A stretch of 64,000 nucleotides of DNA, from positions 4,862,001-4,926,000 of the forward strand of contig NC_019738.1 in NCBI RefSeq assembly GCF_000317515.1, written 5' to 3'. The notes under the pieces were generated by a model, which was given only the letters and a program-made list of their open reading frames with translations, was not told where the DNA came from and did no database searches. The translations under genes and the position numbers were made by a program. Each line of letters starts with the position of its first letter. Position 1 is the first letter of the stretch. Below, in pieces: positions 56,018 through 63,679 of this stretch. This DNA is from Allocoleopsis franciscana PCC 7113 (GTDB lineage: Bacteria > Cyanobacteriota > Cyanobacteriia > Cyanobacteriales > Coleofasciculaceae).

Positions 56018-56177
56018 CTTGTAGAGTTGTTAGTTTTTAGTTGTGAGCTCTTAGACTTGATAACAACAGACCTATGGCAAAAGTCACCTATCTATTGTTA
56101 AAAATCCATGCCTTGGTCTTTTTGCAAGCCGTCTAACCAACAACTAACAACCAACAACTACTATAGAGGTCATAGTC

Positions 56178-56963
56178 ATGGAGTCCTACCGACCGGGGAT
56201 GGTCCCCCAAGACCCTTTAACCCAGCACAATGCCCTTGGCGCTCGTGATCATCGCCGTATGCAGTCATCCTTAGGCTTGGTCTCCACCCTGAGTTTTCCT
56301 GTCATCGTGAGCACAGCGGATGCGATGCTCAAATCCTCTGGGGTGACACTGATTGGGTTTGAGAAAACTGGCAGTGGTCACTGTACAGCCATTGTTCGGG
56401 GGGCAACAGCAGAGGTGCGGATTGCGGTTCAAGCCGGTGTAGAACATGCGAAGCGAGAAGGCCAACTGCTCTCCTCTCTCGTCATTCCCCGACCGTTCCC
56501 TAATTTAGAAGTTATATTTCCTATCGGTTCTCACTTACTGGATGAGGCATCTCAACCTCATCGCCCCCGCCATAGTAGTCATGCCGTGGGTTTATTGGAA
56601 ACGCGGGGATTTCCCGCTGTGGTTGGTGCCGCCGATGCTATGCTCAAATCCGCCGATATTGAGTTAACGGGTTACGAGACAATTGGAGCAGGCTTGTGTA
56701 CGGTGATCTTCCGGGGTCGGGTGGCAGAGGTAGCGATGGCTTTACAAGTTGGCATGGCAGAAGCCCAGCGGATTGGTGAACTGGTTGCCGTTACTATTGT
56801 CACAAGACCTCTAGAGGATTTAGAGAGAGCTCTCCCCTTTGCGAGTTGCTCCATTGAGGAACAACCTCAACCCCTCCGGTTACCGATTAGTGTTAAGGAA
56901 ACGGAAAAAGAACTGGTTGAACTGCCAGATTTGCGAAAGCTGTCCAGCCCCAAAGATTTATGA
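56178..56963 (+). CDS. ccmO: tandem-BMC shell protein CcmO
   Basis: 261 residues, two fused BMC domains (~33-118 and ~136-222): LGLVSTLSFPVIVSTADAMLKSSGVTLIGFEKTGSGHCTAIVRGATAEVRIAVQAGVEHA, and VGLLETRGFPAVVGAADAMLKSADIELTGYETIGAGLCTVIFRGRVAEVAMALQVGMAEA. It forms trimers (pseudo-hexamers) in the shell, needed for facet joining. The N-terminal ~30 residues (PGMVPQDPLTQHNALG) and a charged tail are extra. RBS AGAGG ahead of ATG 56178. In many beta-cyanobacteria ccmO lies away from ccmKLMN; here it completes the operon. A 161-base gap rich in short GTTGTTAG-type repeats separates it from ccmN. Confidence 0.95.
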   Translation: MESYRPGMVPQDPLTQHNALGARDHRRMQSSLGLVSTLSFPVIVSTADAMLKSSGVTLIGFEKTGSGHCTAIVRGATAEVRIAVQAGVEHAKREGQLLSSLVIPRPFPNLEVIFPIGSHLLDEASQPHRPRHSSHAVGLLETRGFPAVVGAADAMLKSADIELTGYETIGAGLCTVIFRGRVAEVAMALQVGMAEAQRIGELVAVTIVTRPLEDLERALPFASCSIEEQPQPLRLPISVKETEKELVELPDLRKLSSPKDL

Positions 56964-57155
56964 TGATTACCCCATTATCTGCCAACTTGGGAGCCACAAT
57001 CCCTACTATCGAGCAGAATTTCTTTTTATATCACTTTTGGCTGCAAGGGAATGGTTATTAATCTTGTTGCCCCTAGTTCCTTCGCTCTCCTGCTAGCGAT
57101 GAACCTACATTTCTGAAGCCAGCCGATTTAATATTATTGGGTACTGCTAAAAAGA

Positions 57156-57269
57156 AAAGGGTTGCACAGACCGAAGAAGATGAAAGAGTCGCGTCTCCTG
57201 TAAAGTACAGGGTAGGAATAGACTAAACTCTTCCATCGTATACTTCCAAGTAACTGTGCAACACCCTTT
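57156..57269. other. 114-base foldback element between ccmO and the LysR gene
   Basis: The outer arms are AAAGGGTTGCACAG (57156-57169) and CTGTGCAACACCCTTT (57254-57269), complementary except for a 2-base bulge. Inside are partly paired GATG/CATC and AAAGAGT/ACTCTT segments, and a perfect CCTGTA-AAG-TACAGG hairpin at the centre (57197-57211). The whole stretch can fold into one long stem. It may be a small RNA, a MITE-like element or a complex terminator for the ccm operon. It has no coding frame. Confidence 0.5.
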
Positions 57270-57393
57270 GGAAGGAAGACTGTCACTTGTTCCAGTAATC
57301 AGAATGATAACTTGGAATATCTATAGATAAAAACTTAGTTTTTTATGATTACAATAGACTAAAATCTATAAATTTTTGGCAGGAGAAGCATCC

Positions 57394-58353
57394 TTGAAGC
57401 AATCTACACTGCACCAACTAAAGGTCTTTGAAGCGGTCGCTCGGCACAATAGCTTTACGCGAGCAGCAGAGGAACTCTTTCTCACCCAACCCACCGTTTC
57501 GATGCAGGTTAAGCAGTTAACAAAAGCTGTAGGAATGCCTCTTTTCGATCAAGTTGGCAAGCGTCTTTATCTTACACAAGCTGGAGAAGAACTGGTCAAG
57601 ACCTGTCGCGAAGTCTTTGAAAAATTAGACCAGTTTGAGATGACGATAGCAGACTTAAAAGGTCTGAAACAGGGACGCCTGCGGTTAGCCGTGATTACAA
57701 CGGCAAAATATTTTGTGCCCCGTTTATTGGGACCCTTTTGCAAGCGTTATCCAGGAATTGATGTTTCTCTCCAGGTAACCAACCACGAGCATATCCTCAA
57801 TCGCCTGAATGAGAATTTGGACGACTTGTATGTGATGAGTCAACTGCCGGACAGTATTGAGGTTACCTACAAGCGAATTCTGGACAACCCCTTAGTTGTC
57901 TTGGCACCCGCCAATCATCCCCTCGCTCAGGAAAAAAATATCCCGATTGAACGGATTGCAGCTGAGCCTTTCATTATGAGGGAACCTGGTTCCGGAACGC
58001 GCAAGGCCGTGCAATCCCTGTTCGATGAGCATAAGCTGTCATTGAAAGTGCAGTTGGATTTAGGCAGTAATGAAGCTATTAAACAGGCAATCGCCGGGGG
58101 TTTAGGAATTTCTATCTTATCGCTGCACACAATAGCGCTGGAAGGCCCGATCAGTCAGTTGGCCGTTTTAGATGCACAACACTTTCCCATCGAGCGCTAT
58201 TGGTATGCCATCTATCCCAACGGCAAACAACTGTCGATTGTGGCTCGGACTTTCCTGGATTATTTGTTGACTGAAGGCAAGCAGGTTGCCGAACAGACTT
58301 CGGGGCGAAAGGTTTCTCAATCCGGTTTCAGTGGGCAGGAACAAAACTGCTAA
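57394..58353 (+). CDS. LysR-type regulator of the CmpR/NdhR (CcmR) group
   Basis: 319 residues from TTG 57394, chosen because AGGAG (57381-57385) is 8 bases upstream and the protein then begins MKQSTLHQLKVFEAVARHNSFTRAAEELFLTQPTVSMQVKQL, the standard N-terminal helix-turn-helix. Effector domain: LRLAVITTAKYFVPRLLGPFCKRYPGIDVSLQVTNHEHI, ENPLVV-like LDNPLVVLAPANHPLA, MREPGSGTRKAVQSLF and GSNEAIKQAIAGGLGISILS. These regulators sense carbon status through metabolites (2-phosphoglycolate, RuBP, 2-oxoglutarate or NADP) and control CO2/bicarbonate uptake genes. Its place right after ccmO suggests local targets including the ndhF4/ccmK2 gap. CmpR and NdhR cannot be told apart by eye. Confidence 0.9.
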   Translation: MKQSTLHQLKVFEAVARHNSFTRAAEELFLTQPTVSMQVKQLTKAVGMPLFDQVGKRLYLTQAGEELVKTCREVFEKLDQFEMTIADLKGLKQGRLRLAVITTAKYFVPRLLGPFCKRYPGIDVSLQVTNHEHILNRLNENLDDLYVMSQLPDSIEVTYKRILDNPLVVLAPANHPLAQEKNIPIERIAAEPFIMREPGSGTRKAVQSLFDEHKLSLKVQLDLGSNEAIKQAIAGGLGISILSLHTIALEGPISQLAVLDAQHFPIERYWYAIYPNGKQLSIVARTFLDYLLTEGKQVAEQTSGRKVSQSGFSGQEQNC

Positions 58354-59465
58354 CGCTGAAGACTTCGAGGATCAAGAGCATCGCGCAGACCATCCCCCAA
58401 CAAATTAAAGGCCAACACCGTTAGGATAATCAGCAGCGCCGGAGGCCAAACCAACCAAGGTTGTAACACCAACATGGAGGCATTGGTTGCCACCGACAGC
58501 AGATTCCCCCAAGAGGGGTCGGGTGGCTGAATACCGAGACCAATCAAGCTCAGTACGGATTCGGCGACAATGAAGCCAGGAATCGCCAGTGTTGTCCTGA
58601 TAATGACATAGGTTGCCGTCTGGGGCAAAACATGGCGAACAATGATGTAGAAGGGGTTGGCTCCCATGGCTTTCGCGGCCTGGATAAATTCCCGCTCTTT
58701 AATGGAAAGAACCTGCCCTCGAATCACTCGCGCCATGCCAGCCCAGTCAATAAACGAAGTAATGAAGACAATTAATAGAAACCGCTGGGCGCTGGTGATA
58801 CTCGAAGGTAGCACGGCGGCAAGGGCGACGAGGAGATAAAGCGATGGAATCGTCATCAGCACTTCAACGAAGCGCATCAAGATAGCATCTGTCCATCCCC
58901 CGAAATAGCCAGAAATTCCACCCACGAATAGACCAATGGGAAAAGAAATGGCGATACCGACTAGGCCAATACTGAGGCTAATCCGACCACCATGCAAGAG
59001 GCGGCTGAACTGGTCGCGAGCCTGTTCATCTGTCCCTAATAGATTAATTTTGCCTTCACCCACCGTGCCAAATAAATGTAGGTCACAAGAAATTCCTCCA
59101 ATCACGTCTACTAAGGCAAATTTGGGGCCTATCGGTAGTCGCAGTTGAAAGAGTTTGTAAGTGGCACCTCTCACAAAAAGGCGTATTGGCGATGGTTTGG
59201 AAAGGTCGCGCTTGATTTCGCGCTTTCCTGTTTCTAGATCCGTTGGCCCTTGAGTAGTGGGATAAACGTGCGGTCCGATAAACTGTCCGGCTTGGTTGCG
59301 CCAGTAAATTTGGGTAGGGGGTAGCAGCGAACCATCTACTTGGGGTTCATAAGGATTATAGGGAGCAACAAAATCAGCGGCGATGACGCTTATATAGAAG
59401 ATCAAAAGCAGCAATGCTCCTAATCGGGCAAGTGGATTCTTTTTGAGTTTCTGCCACCAATTCAT
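58350..59465 (-). CDS. peptide/nickel-type ABC permease (DppC/OppC-like), orphan
   Basis: 371 residues. TM1 at ~15-33 (LGALLLLIFYISVIAADFVAPYNPYEP). A long ~100-residue extracytoplasmic insertion follows. The conserved permease core spans ~150-365: LLGTDEQARDQFSRLLHGGRISLSIGLVG, the EAA-like cytosolic loop EFIQAAKAMGANPFYIIVRHVLPQ, and SLIGLGIQPPDPSWGNLL, ending LNLLGDGLRDALDPR. It imports peptides or similar solutes together with a DppB-like permease, ATPases and a binding protein, none of which is encoded here. Its last four bases overlap those of the convergent LysR gene. ATG 59465, 15 bases after the HD-domain gene stop, so the two are co-transcribed. Confidence 0.9.
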   Translation of the reverse strand: MNWWQKLKKNPLARLGALLLLIFYISVIAADFVAPYNPYEPQVDGSLLPPTQIYWRNQAGQFIGPHVYPTTQGPTDLETGKREIKRDLSKPSPIRLFVRGATYKLFQLRLPIGPKFALVDVIGGISCDLHLFGTVGEGKINLLGTDEQARDQFSRLLHGGRISLSIGLVGIAISFPIGLFVGGISGYFGGWTDAILMRFVEVLMTIPSLYLLVALAAVLPSSITSAQRFLLIVFITSFIDWAGMARVIRGQVLSIKEREFIQAAKAMGANPFYIIVRHVLPQTATYVIIRTTLAIPGFIVAESVLSLIGLGIQPPDPSWGNLLSVATNASMLVLQPWLVWPPALLIILTVLAFNLLGDGLRDALDPRSLQR

Positions 59466-59480
59466 GTTGTTAGAAGGTTA

Positions 59481-60353
59481 TTAGTAAACTTGTTGTGCCA
59501 GTTGCCGATTTTCTTCCTCACTTTTTTCATGTTCAATGACGAACACATTCGAGTAGAGGTTGGCAACAATTTGTTTACCCTGCTGCGTCAGCCCTAGGTA
59601 TCGTAAAGCTTGTTGAATATAAGGGTATACTCCATTCCAGTAAAACATAGAGTAGTTCCGACGCAGATCTCCAGGATGCCGATATCCTAGCGCTTGATTA
59701 ACACCTGTTTCTTCAAATTCGTAATATAGAGCACTAATTTTTTTCAGGTAGCGTGGGTCACTCATTTGACCAATCAAGTCAGAAGCGCGAATTAATCCAG
59801 GAAAGTTCACTGTATCTCGATGGTCGCCTTCTATCGGCACAGGGAAACGAGTCAATTCAATATTGCGCTTAATGACTTCAGCTTCAATCAGTTTATGACC
59901 TCCAAACCGCTCATCGATGAATAGTTTTGCCCGATCTACATGATAGAGAGTGAGGGATGCATCTGATGCTCCGGGTGGAAGATACACCATTTCTCCATTT
60001 TGACCTGTGGCATAGAGTCTTTCCGTTTCCTTGTCGCTGCGACACACACCTTTGACATAGCCAATGTCATGGCATACCAAGGAGATGATAAAGTGCAACC
60101 AGTCATCGGACGTTATGCCACCTTCGCGGATATGTTTGCCTCGTAAAATCTCCTGTCCCACTAAGGCAACCATAATGGAATGTTCAACATTGTGATAAAG
60201 AGCATCGCTGTTGGCAATATTTTCCATTGCCATGCTTCCGGCCCATGCAATAATGTCTTCGTTATCGGTTTTTAGCCCCCCATAAGTCCGGCGGTAACCT
60301 TCCCGCAGTTTTTGCACAAAGGCATTTATTAAAATTTCAGTTGCGTTAAACAT
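59481..60353 (-). CDS. HD-domain metalloprotein (phosphohydrolase-like)
   Basis: 290 residues, soluble. HD-type metal ligands: YHNVEHS (His54, His58) and CHDIGYVKG (His95-Asp96), then a distal HRDTVNFPGLIRASDLIGQMSDPRYL segment supplying a further Asp. Family memory: the Npun_R2479-type HD metalloproteins of cyanobacteria, distantly related to cyclic-nucleotide phosphodiesterases (the H-N-x2-H...HD pattern is that of PDEs). A role in cyclic-nucleotide breakdown would suit a genome with several adenylate cyclases, but the substrate is not shown by sequence. ATG 60353, upstream of the orphan permease with a 15-base gap. Confidence 0.85.
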   Translation of the reverse strand: MFNATEILINAFVQKLREGYRRTYGGLKTDNEDIIAWAGSMAMENIANSDALYHNVEHSIMVALVGQEILRGKHIREGGITSDDWLHFIISLVCHDIGYVKGVCRSDKETERLYATGQNGEMVYLPPGASDASLTLYHVDRAKLFIDERFGGHKLIEAEVIKRNIELTRFPVPIEGDHRDTVNFPGLIRASDLIGQMSDPRYLKKISALYYEFEETGVNQALGYRHPGDLRRNYSMFYWNGVYPYIQQALRYLGLTQQGKQIVANLYSNVFVIEHEKSEEENRQLAQQVY

Positions 60354-60609
60354 CCTTGATACTCGTTGATAGCTTTGACCTCAGCGGCGCACCCGTCGTG
60401 ACAATTGCATATACTTTATAGGATGCAACAAAATTTTGTTGTCTAGTCTTTTACGGGTCATGGTCGCTCTGTGTTTTCCATCACAGGCTATTTATTTGAG
60501 GCATTCATCGAGAGAGGCGCGATCGCTCTTTGGGTAGTGCTATAGGCAATCGCACCTGCCAAGGTGGCTTCTCGATGAACAAGCATTGTATAATGACAGA
60601 TAAATGTTT

Positions 60610-60681
60610 GCGGGTGTAGTTCAGTGGTAGAACGTCAGCTTCCCAAGCTGAATGTCGTCGGTTCGAGTCCGATCATCCGCT
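60610..60681 (+). tRNA. tRNA-Gly (anticodon CCC)
   Basis: A complete cloverleaf of 72 bases: acceptor GCGGGTG pairing with CATCCGC (one G-U), D arm GTTC/GAAC, anticodon stem TCAGC/GCTGA with loop TTCCCAA (anticodon CCC, decoding GGG), T arm GTCGG-TTCGAGT-CCGAT. CCA is not encoded. It is followed by a hairpin plus T run that would end transcription. It marks the start of the accessory stretch. Confidence 0.95.
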
Positions 60682-60725
60682 TTTAGAAAAAAGCAAAAAT
60701 TCTATAAATTAAGGGGTGCTAGAAG

Positions 60726-60756
60726 CTGTCATCTATTCTTAGTGTGACAGTTTTTT
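60726..60756 (+). terminator. terminator after tRNA-Gly
   Basis: CTGTCA (60726-60731) and TGACAG (60745-60750) form a stem with a 13-base loop, followed by six T (60751-60756). It lies 44 bases past the tRNA. Confidence 0.7.
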
Positions 60757-60778
60757 AGTATGTTGTGGCAAATTTTGA

Positions 60779-62739
60779 ACGGAAGTTCCCCTTTGACAAA
60801 AAACTACAACCTATGCTGTGAGAGAGGGAGAGACTCAACTCCTCGGCTGTTACTGGGTACAAATTAAGGAAACTTCTAACAAATCTAACGCTTTTTGTTG
60901 GAGTAGAGTCGGTTGAGTAATTTTCTCAAACATTAGAGAAGTCTCCAGACCACTAGACTGGAATTTATTTTTGACAATCGTTGCTAAATCAGTCATTAAA
61001 GTCCGAAAACTATGGACAGGAAGCTTTTCAGGTGTCTTTTTAGTCGCTGCCTTAGCGCGGGCTTTCTTTGAACGCTTAGATGGAGCAACAATTGAACTTT
61101 TTCCCTCCGGTTCAACTGTGACTTTTTCATCGTCAAACAGCAGTGGAGCTAAAGCTTTCCTCATGTGCCACTCCACATAATAAGCCAGCATACACAAGAA
61201 GACGTGAGCTTTGACGCGCTGTTCTAAACGGTGATAAATTGGACGTACTTTCAAATCGATAGTTTTATAACTGCGGAAAGCTTGTTTGACAGTAGAAAGG
61301 CTTTTATAGGTTCTCACCGTTTGAGCCGCATCTAAAGTCTCCGGTTTGACTGAAGTCCGAATAATATAGACTCCATCCAAAGCCGAATCATTGGCGATAG
61401 CCGCTTCATTCAATGAGTAAGAAAAACTTGTCTCAGTGATGGCAATATTAAAGTATTTCCCCACACATGTAGCATTGAGAACTCGCCCCACTCTCAGTCC
61501 AATCTGGTCGGCTCCTTTGAGGGCGCGTTTATCTCGTGAAGTGGCGATAACAATCTTATTGAGTTCCTGCTGTGTCGCCTGTAATAAAGCAATTCTAGTC
61601 AAAGACTTTTCTTGAGCAAGCATCGGGTTGCGACAAGCAATTAGCCGCTCACTGGGGTAATCAGAACAAGAAAATTCTACTAAGTCAGTTTCATCAAATA
61701 ATGAGAGTTGAACAGCTTCTTGTTCAAGAAGTTTCCGAATTTGACTAGCTCTAAGAGCTGTAATCCAGTCGAGTCCCTCAACGGGTTGAAACTCTGCCAG
61801 AATCCGGGTATTCGTAATCATGCCTCGGTCGCCAACCCAAACGACTTGTTGTAGGCCAAAACGGTGACGTACTTTCTCAATTTGAGCTGTGAGTGTGGTT
61901 GTGTCCGATGTATTGCCTTCAAACACTTCCACAGCGATGGGACAACCAAGCTTGTCGCAGATTAAGCCAAATACAATCTGTAAAAATCCTTTCTTTTTAT
62001 CCCGATTATAGCCATATCTAGCGAGAGGGCATTGAGTTCCTTCAAAGTAAGTTGAACTCACATCGTAGAGAACTAAAGCTCCTTCGGATAGATGTCTTAG
62101 GGCTAACTCATTTTCGATTAATTCTTGTTTGGATACCAGCCAATCCATTGCTTCATACAATTCATCCTCATCGGCTTTTTCTAAGCCCAACAGTTCACTT
62201 AACGATGAATTGCACGTTTCGCTGTGCAATCCTCTGGCTGTGGCTAACTTGGAACGAGGCTCAATGAGACGTGCCACAATCATCGCCAAAACTAGAGCTC
62301 GTTTTCTCGAATTTGAGGGTGAGATTAGATGGTGCAAAGACAGTTTTTTGATTGTTCCTAAAACCGCAGCTACATGACCATGAGGTAGACTTCTTTCTAC
62401 AGAGAATGATTCGGAGAGATTTTCAATAGCTGCGCCGCCTTTGAGTACTATTCTCAAGTTATCAACGACGGTATCCGGTAATTTCGACAGGTTAGCTAAA
62501 GTTCTTTTACGGATTTTACCCCCTTCACGATAGGACTCGCGTAGGAGGACGGCGGGAGGGGAATTTCTGTTAGGGACTCGTTCAATATACATGGCTACTA
62601 TTGTCCCAGAAATCTCCCCGCCAAAATCTTAAAAAATTCTTAAAAACATGGGTACGGCTTTCTGGGAGTAAATGGCTCTAGTTCCCGTCACTCAAGCTTT
62701 TTCTCCTTTTGTAGTTCATCTGTACGGGGGAACTTCCGT
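60779..62739. mobile_element. IS1634-like insertion sequence, 1961 bp
   Basis: The terminal inverted repeats share a perfect 13-bp end: ACGGAAGTTCCCC at 60779-60791 and its complement GGGGAACTTCCGT at 62727-62739, with weaker similarity further in (AACTACAA). TTGA flanks both ends (60775-60778 and 62740-62743) and is probably the target duplication, although the family usually makes 5-6 bp or more. One transposase gene fills the element. It lies ~100 bp beyond tRNA-Gly in AT-rich DNA. Confidence 0.8.
60850..62592 (-). CDS. IS1634-family transposase, probably inactive
   Basis: 580 residues, full length, no frameshift. Family landmarks: VLLRESYREGGKIRKRTLANLSKLP near the N-terminus, VLYDVSSTYFEG (first Asp, Asp177), KKGFLQIVFGL, CPIAVEVFEGNTSD, VVWVGDRGMI (second Asp, Asp255) and RPIYHRLEQRVKAHVFLCMLAYYVEWHMR. 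In this family the third acidic residue is the Glu of a Y-x2-R/L-x3-E-x6-K block (usually VERAFR). Here the block reads YKSLSTVKQAFRSYK, with Lys436 (codon AAA at 61285-61287) in the Glu position. One G-to-A change (GAA to AAA) would explain it. If so, the DDE triad is broken and the copy is stranded unless helped in trans. Confidence 0.85.
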   Translation of the reverse strand: MYIERVPNRNSPPAVLLRESYREGGKIRKRTLANLSKLPDTVVDNLRIVLKGGAAIENLSESFSVERSLPHGHVAAVLGTIKKLSLHHLISPSNSRKRALVLAMIVARLIEPRSKLATARGLHSETCNSSLSELLGLEKADEDELYEAMDWLVSKQELIENELALRHLSEGALVLYDVSSTYFEGTQCPLARYGYNRDKKKGFLQIVFGLICDKLGCPIAVEVFEGNTSDTTTLTAQIEKVRHRFGLQQVVWVGDRGMITNTRILAEFQPVEGLDWITALRASQIRKLLEQEAVQLSLFDETDLVEFSCSDYPSERLIACRNPMLAQEKSLTRIALLQATQQELNKIVIATSRDKRALKGADQIGLRVGRVLNATCVGKYFNIAITETSFSYSLNEAAIANDSALDGVYIIRTSVKPETLDAAQTVRTYKSLSTVKQAFRSYKTIDLKVRPIYHRLEQRVKAHVFLCMLAYYVEWHMRKALAPLLFDDEKVTVEPEGKSSIVAPSKRSKKARAKAATKKTPEKLPVHSFRTLMTDLATIVKNKFQSSGLETSLMFEKITQPTLLQQKALDLLEVSLICTQ

Positions 62740-62743
62740 TTGA

Positions 62744-63043
62744 ATATGGATTGACGATGAGAGATGAAACCCTTGATGTTGGTACCAGATTTCCAGGGGT
62801 AACGGCGTGAGCTGATGGATTTTGACAGAGGTTTGGCAATGGAGACGATTGATCGGGGGTCGCCTGTTGTGCCGTTTTGGAGCGAATAGCGAATATGCTT
62901 CGCGCACACTTCGCGATCGCATTCATCAATCCTTGCCTTGAGAACCTCTGAAGCTTTGAGCAGTAGATGAGTCGGCCTGACGATTCACCTGAATTGAGTT
63001 CAGAAAGAGCGATTAGTGTTACGCTTCAATATCACAGACTTCG
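62744..63043. other. 300-base spacer with no gene seen
   Basis: It lies between the right end of the insertion sequence and the HEPN gene stop. Overlapping short minus-strand frames at 62678-62929 have no domain or start signal and are not called. A HIP1 site lies near 62910. Confidence 0.4.
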
Positions 63044-63679
63044 TCAAGGATTTTTTAAATATAGTTTTTTATCTAGACATTCAATAATTGATATAGCTAA
63101 TTCATGCATGACCTCTAAAGCTGCATCTTCATATTTTTTGTACTCATCAATGTTCTTTATTGTCATTTTTTCACCATGAGCAATCTCATTTCTTCTCGTG
63201 ACTAATGATTTAAGTTCAATTTTATATTTATCCACTAAGGTACAAGTAAGACCAGCTTGAATTACATTTTCCTTAAATAAGCTAGGATAGAGATTTGATT
63301 GTGTTTCTAGACTAATTTGATAAAAATCTAGGTTATCTTCTAGCATTATTTCAAAATCTGTCTGACCAAAATTCCAGAGATTTTCTGGAGACAAGTTCCC
63401 TTTTAATGCCTTGAATTTCTTTTGAAGTGATAGTTTAGCTATTTCATCTTTACAGTCTTTTCTCTTGACACCTGCTTTTTGCAGTTCTTCCAGATATACA
63501 TCCCATGCAAACTTACAGAATCCTTCGTAGTGTGCGTAGAGAAGCGCCCACATTGCCCGAAGCAGTACTCGGTATCTATCAGAATCTTTGGAAGCTAGAA
63601 TAGCTTGCTTTTTTAATATGGCAAGTTCTGTCTCTCTCCAATTTAGATCGTCTTCTAGCTGTTTCAACCATTTACTCAT
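63044..63679 (-). CDS. MAE_28990/MAE_18760-type HEPN nuclease-like protein
   Basis: 211 residues, soluble and helical. WALLYAHYEGFCKFAWDVYLEEL near residue 40-65 and TRRNEIAHGEKMTIKN near 165-180 are the two conserved blocks of the MAE_28990/MAE_18760 HEPN family. RNEIAH is the R-x4-H catalytic motif of HEPN RNases. These genes are typically paired with DUF262 proteins, as here: the start (ATG 63679) overlaps the stop of the upstream DUF262-like gene by 8 bases (ATGAGTAA), so they are translated together. DUF262 pairs resemble toxin or anti-phage modules. The DNA is AT-rich. Activity is not shown by sequence. Confidence 0.8.
   Translation of the reverse strand: MSKWLKQLEDDLNWRETELAILKKQAILASKDSDRYRVLLRAMWALLYAHYEGFCKFAWDVYLEELQKAGVKRKDCKDEIAKLSLQKKFKALKGNLSPENLWNFGQTDFEIMLEDNLDFYQISLETQSNLYPSLFKENVIQAGLTCTLVDKYKIELKSLVTRRNEIAHGEKMTIKNIDEYKKYEDAALEVMHELAISIIECLDKKLYLKNP

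Noticed and set aside
62678-62929. Three overlapping minus-strand frames beside the insertion sequence
   Set aside because: They overlap the right end of the element and each other in all three frames, with no coding features.
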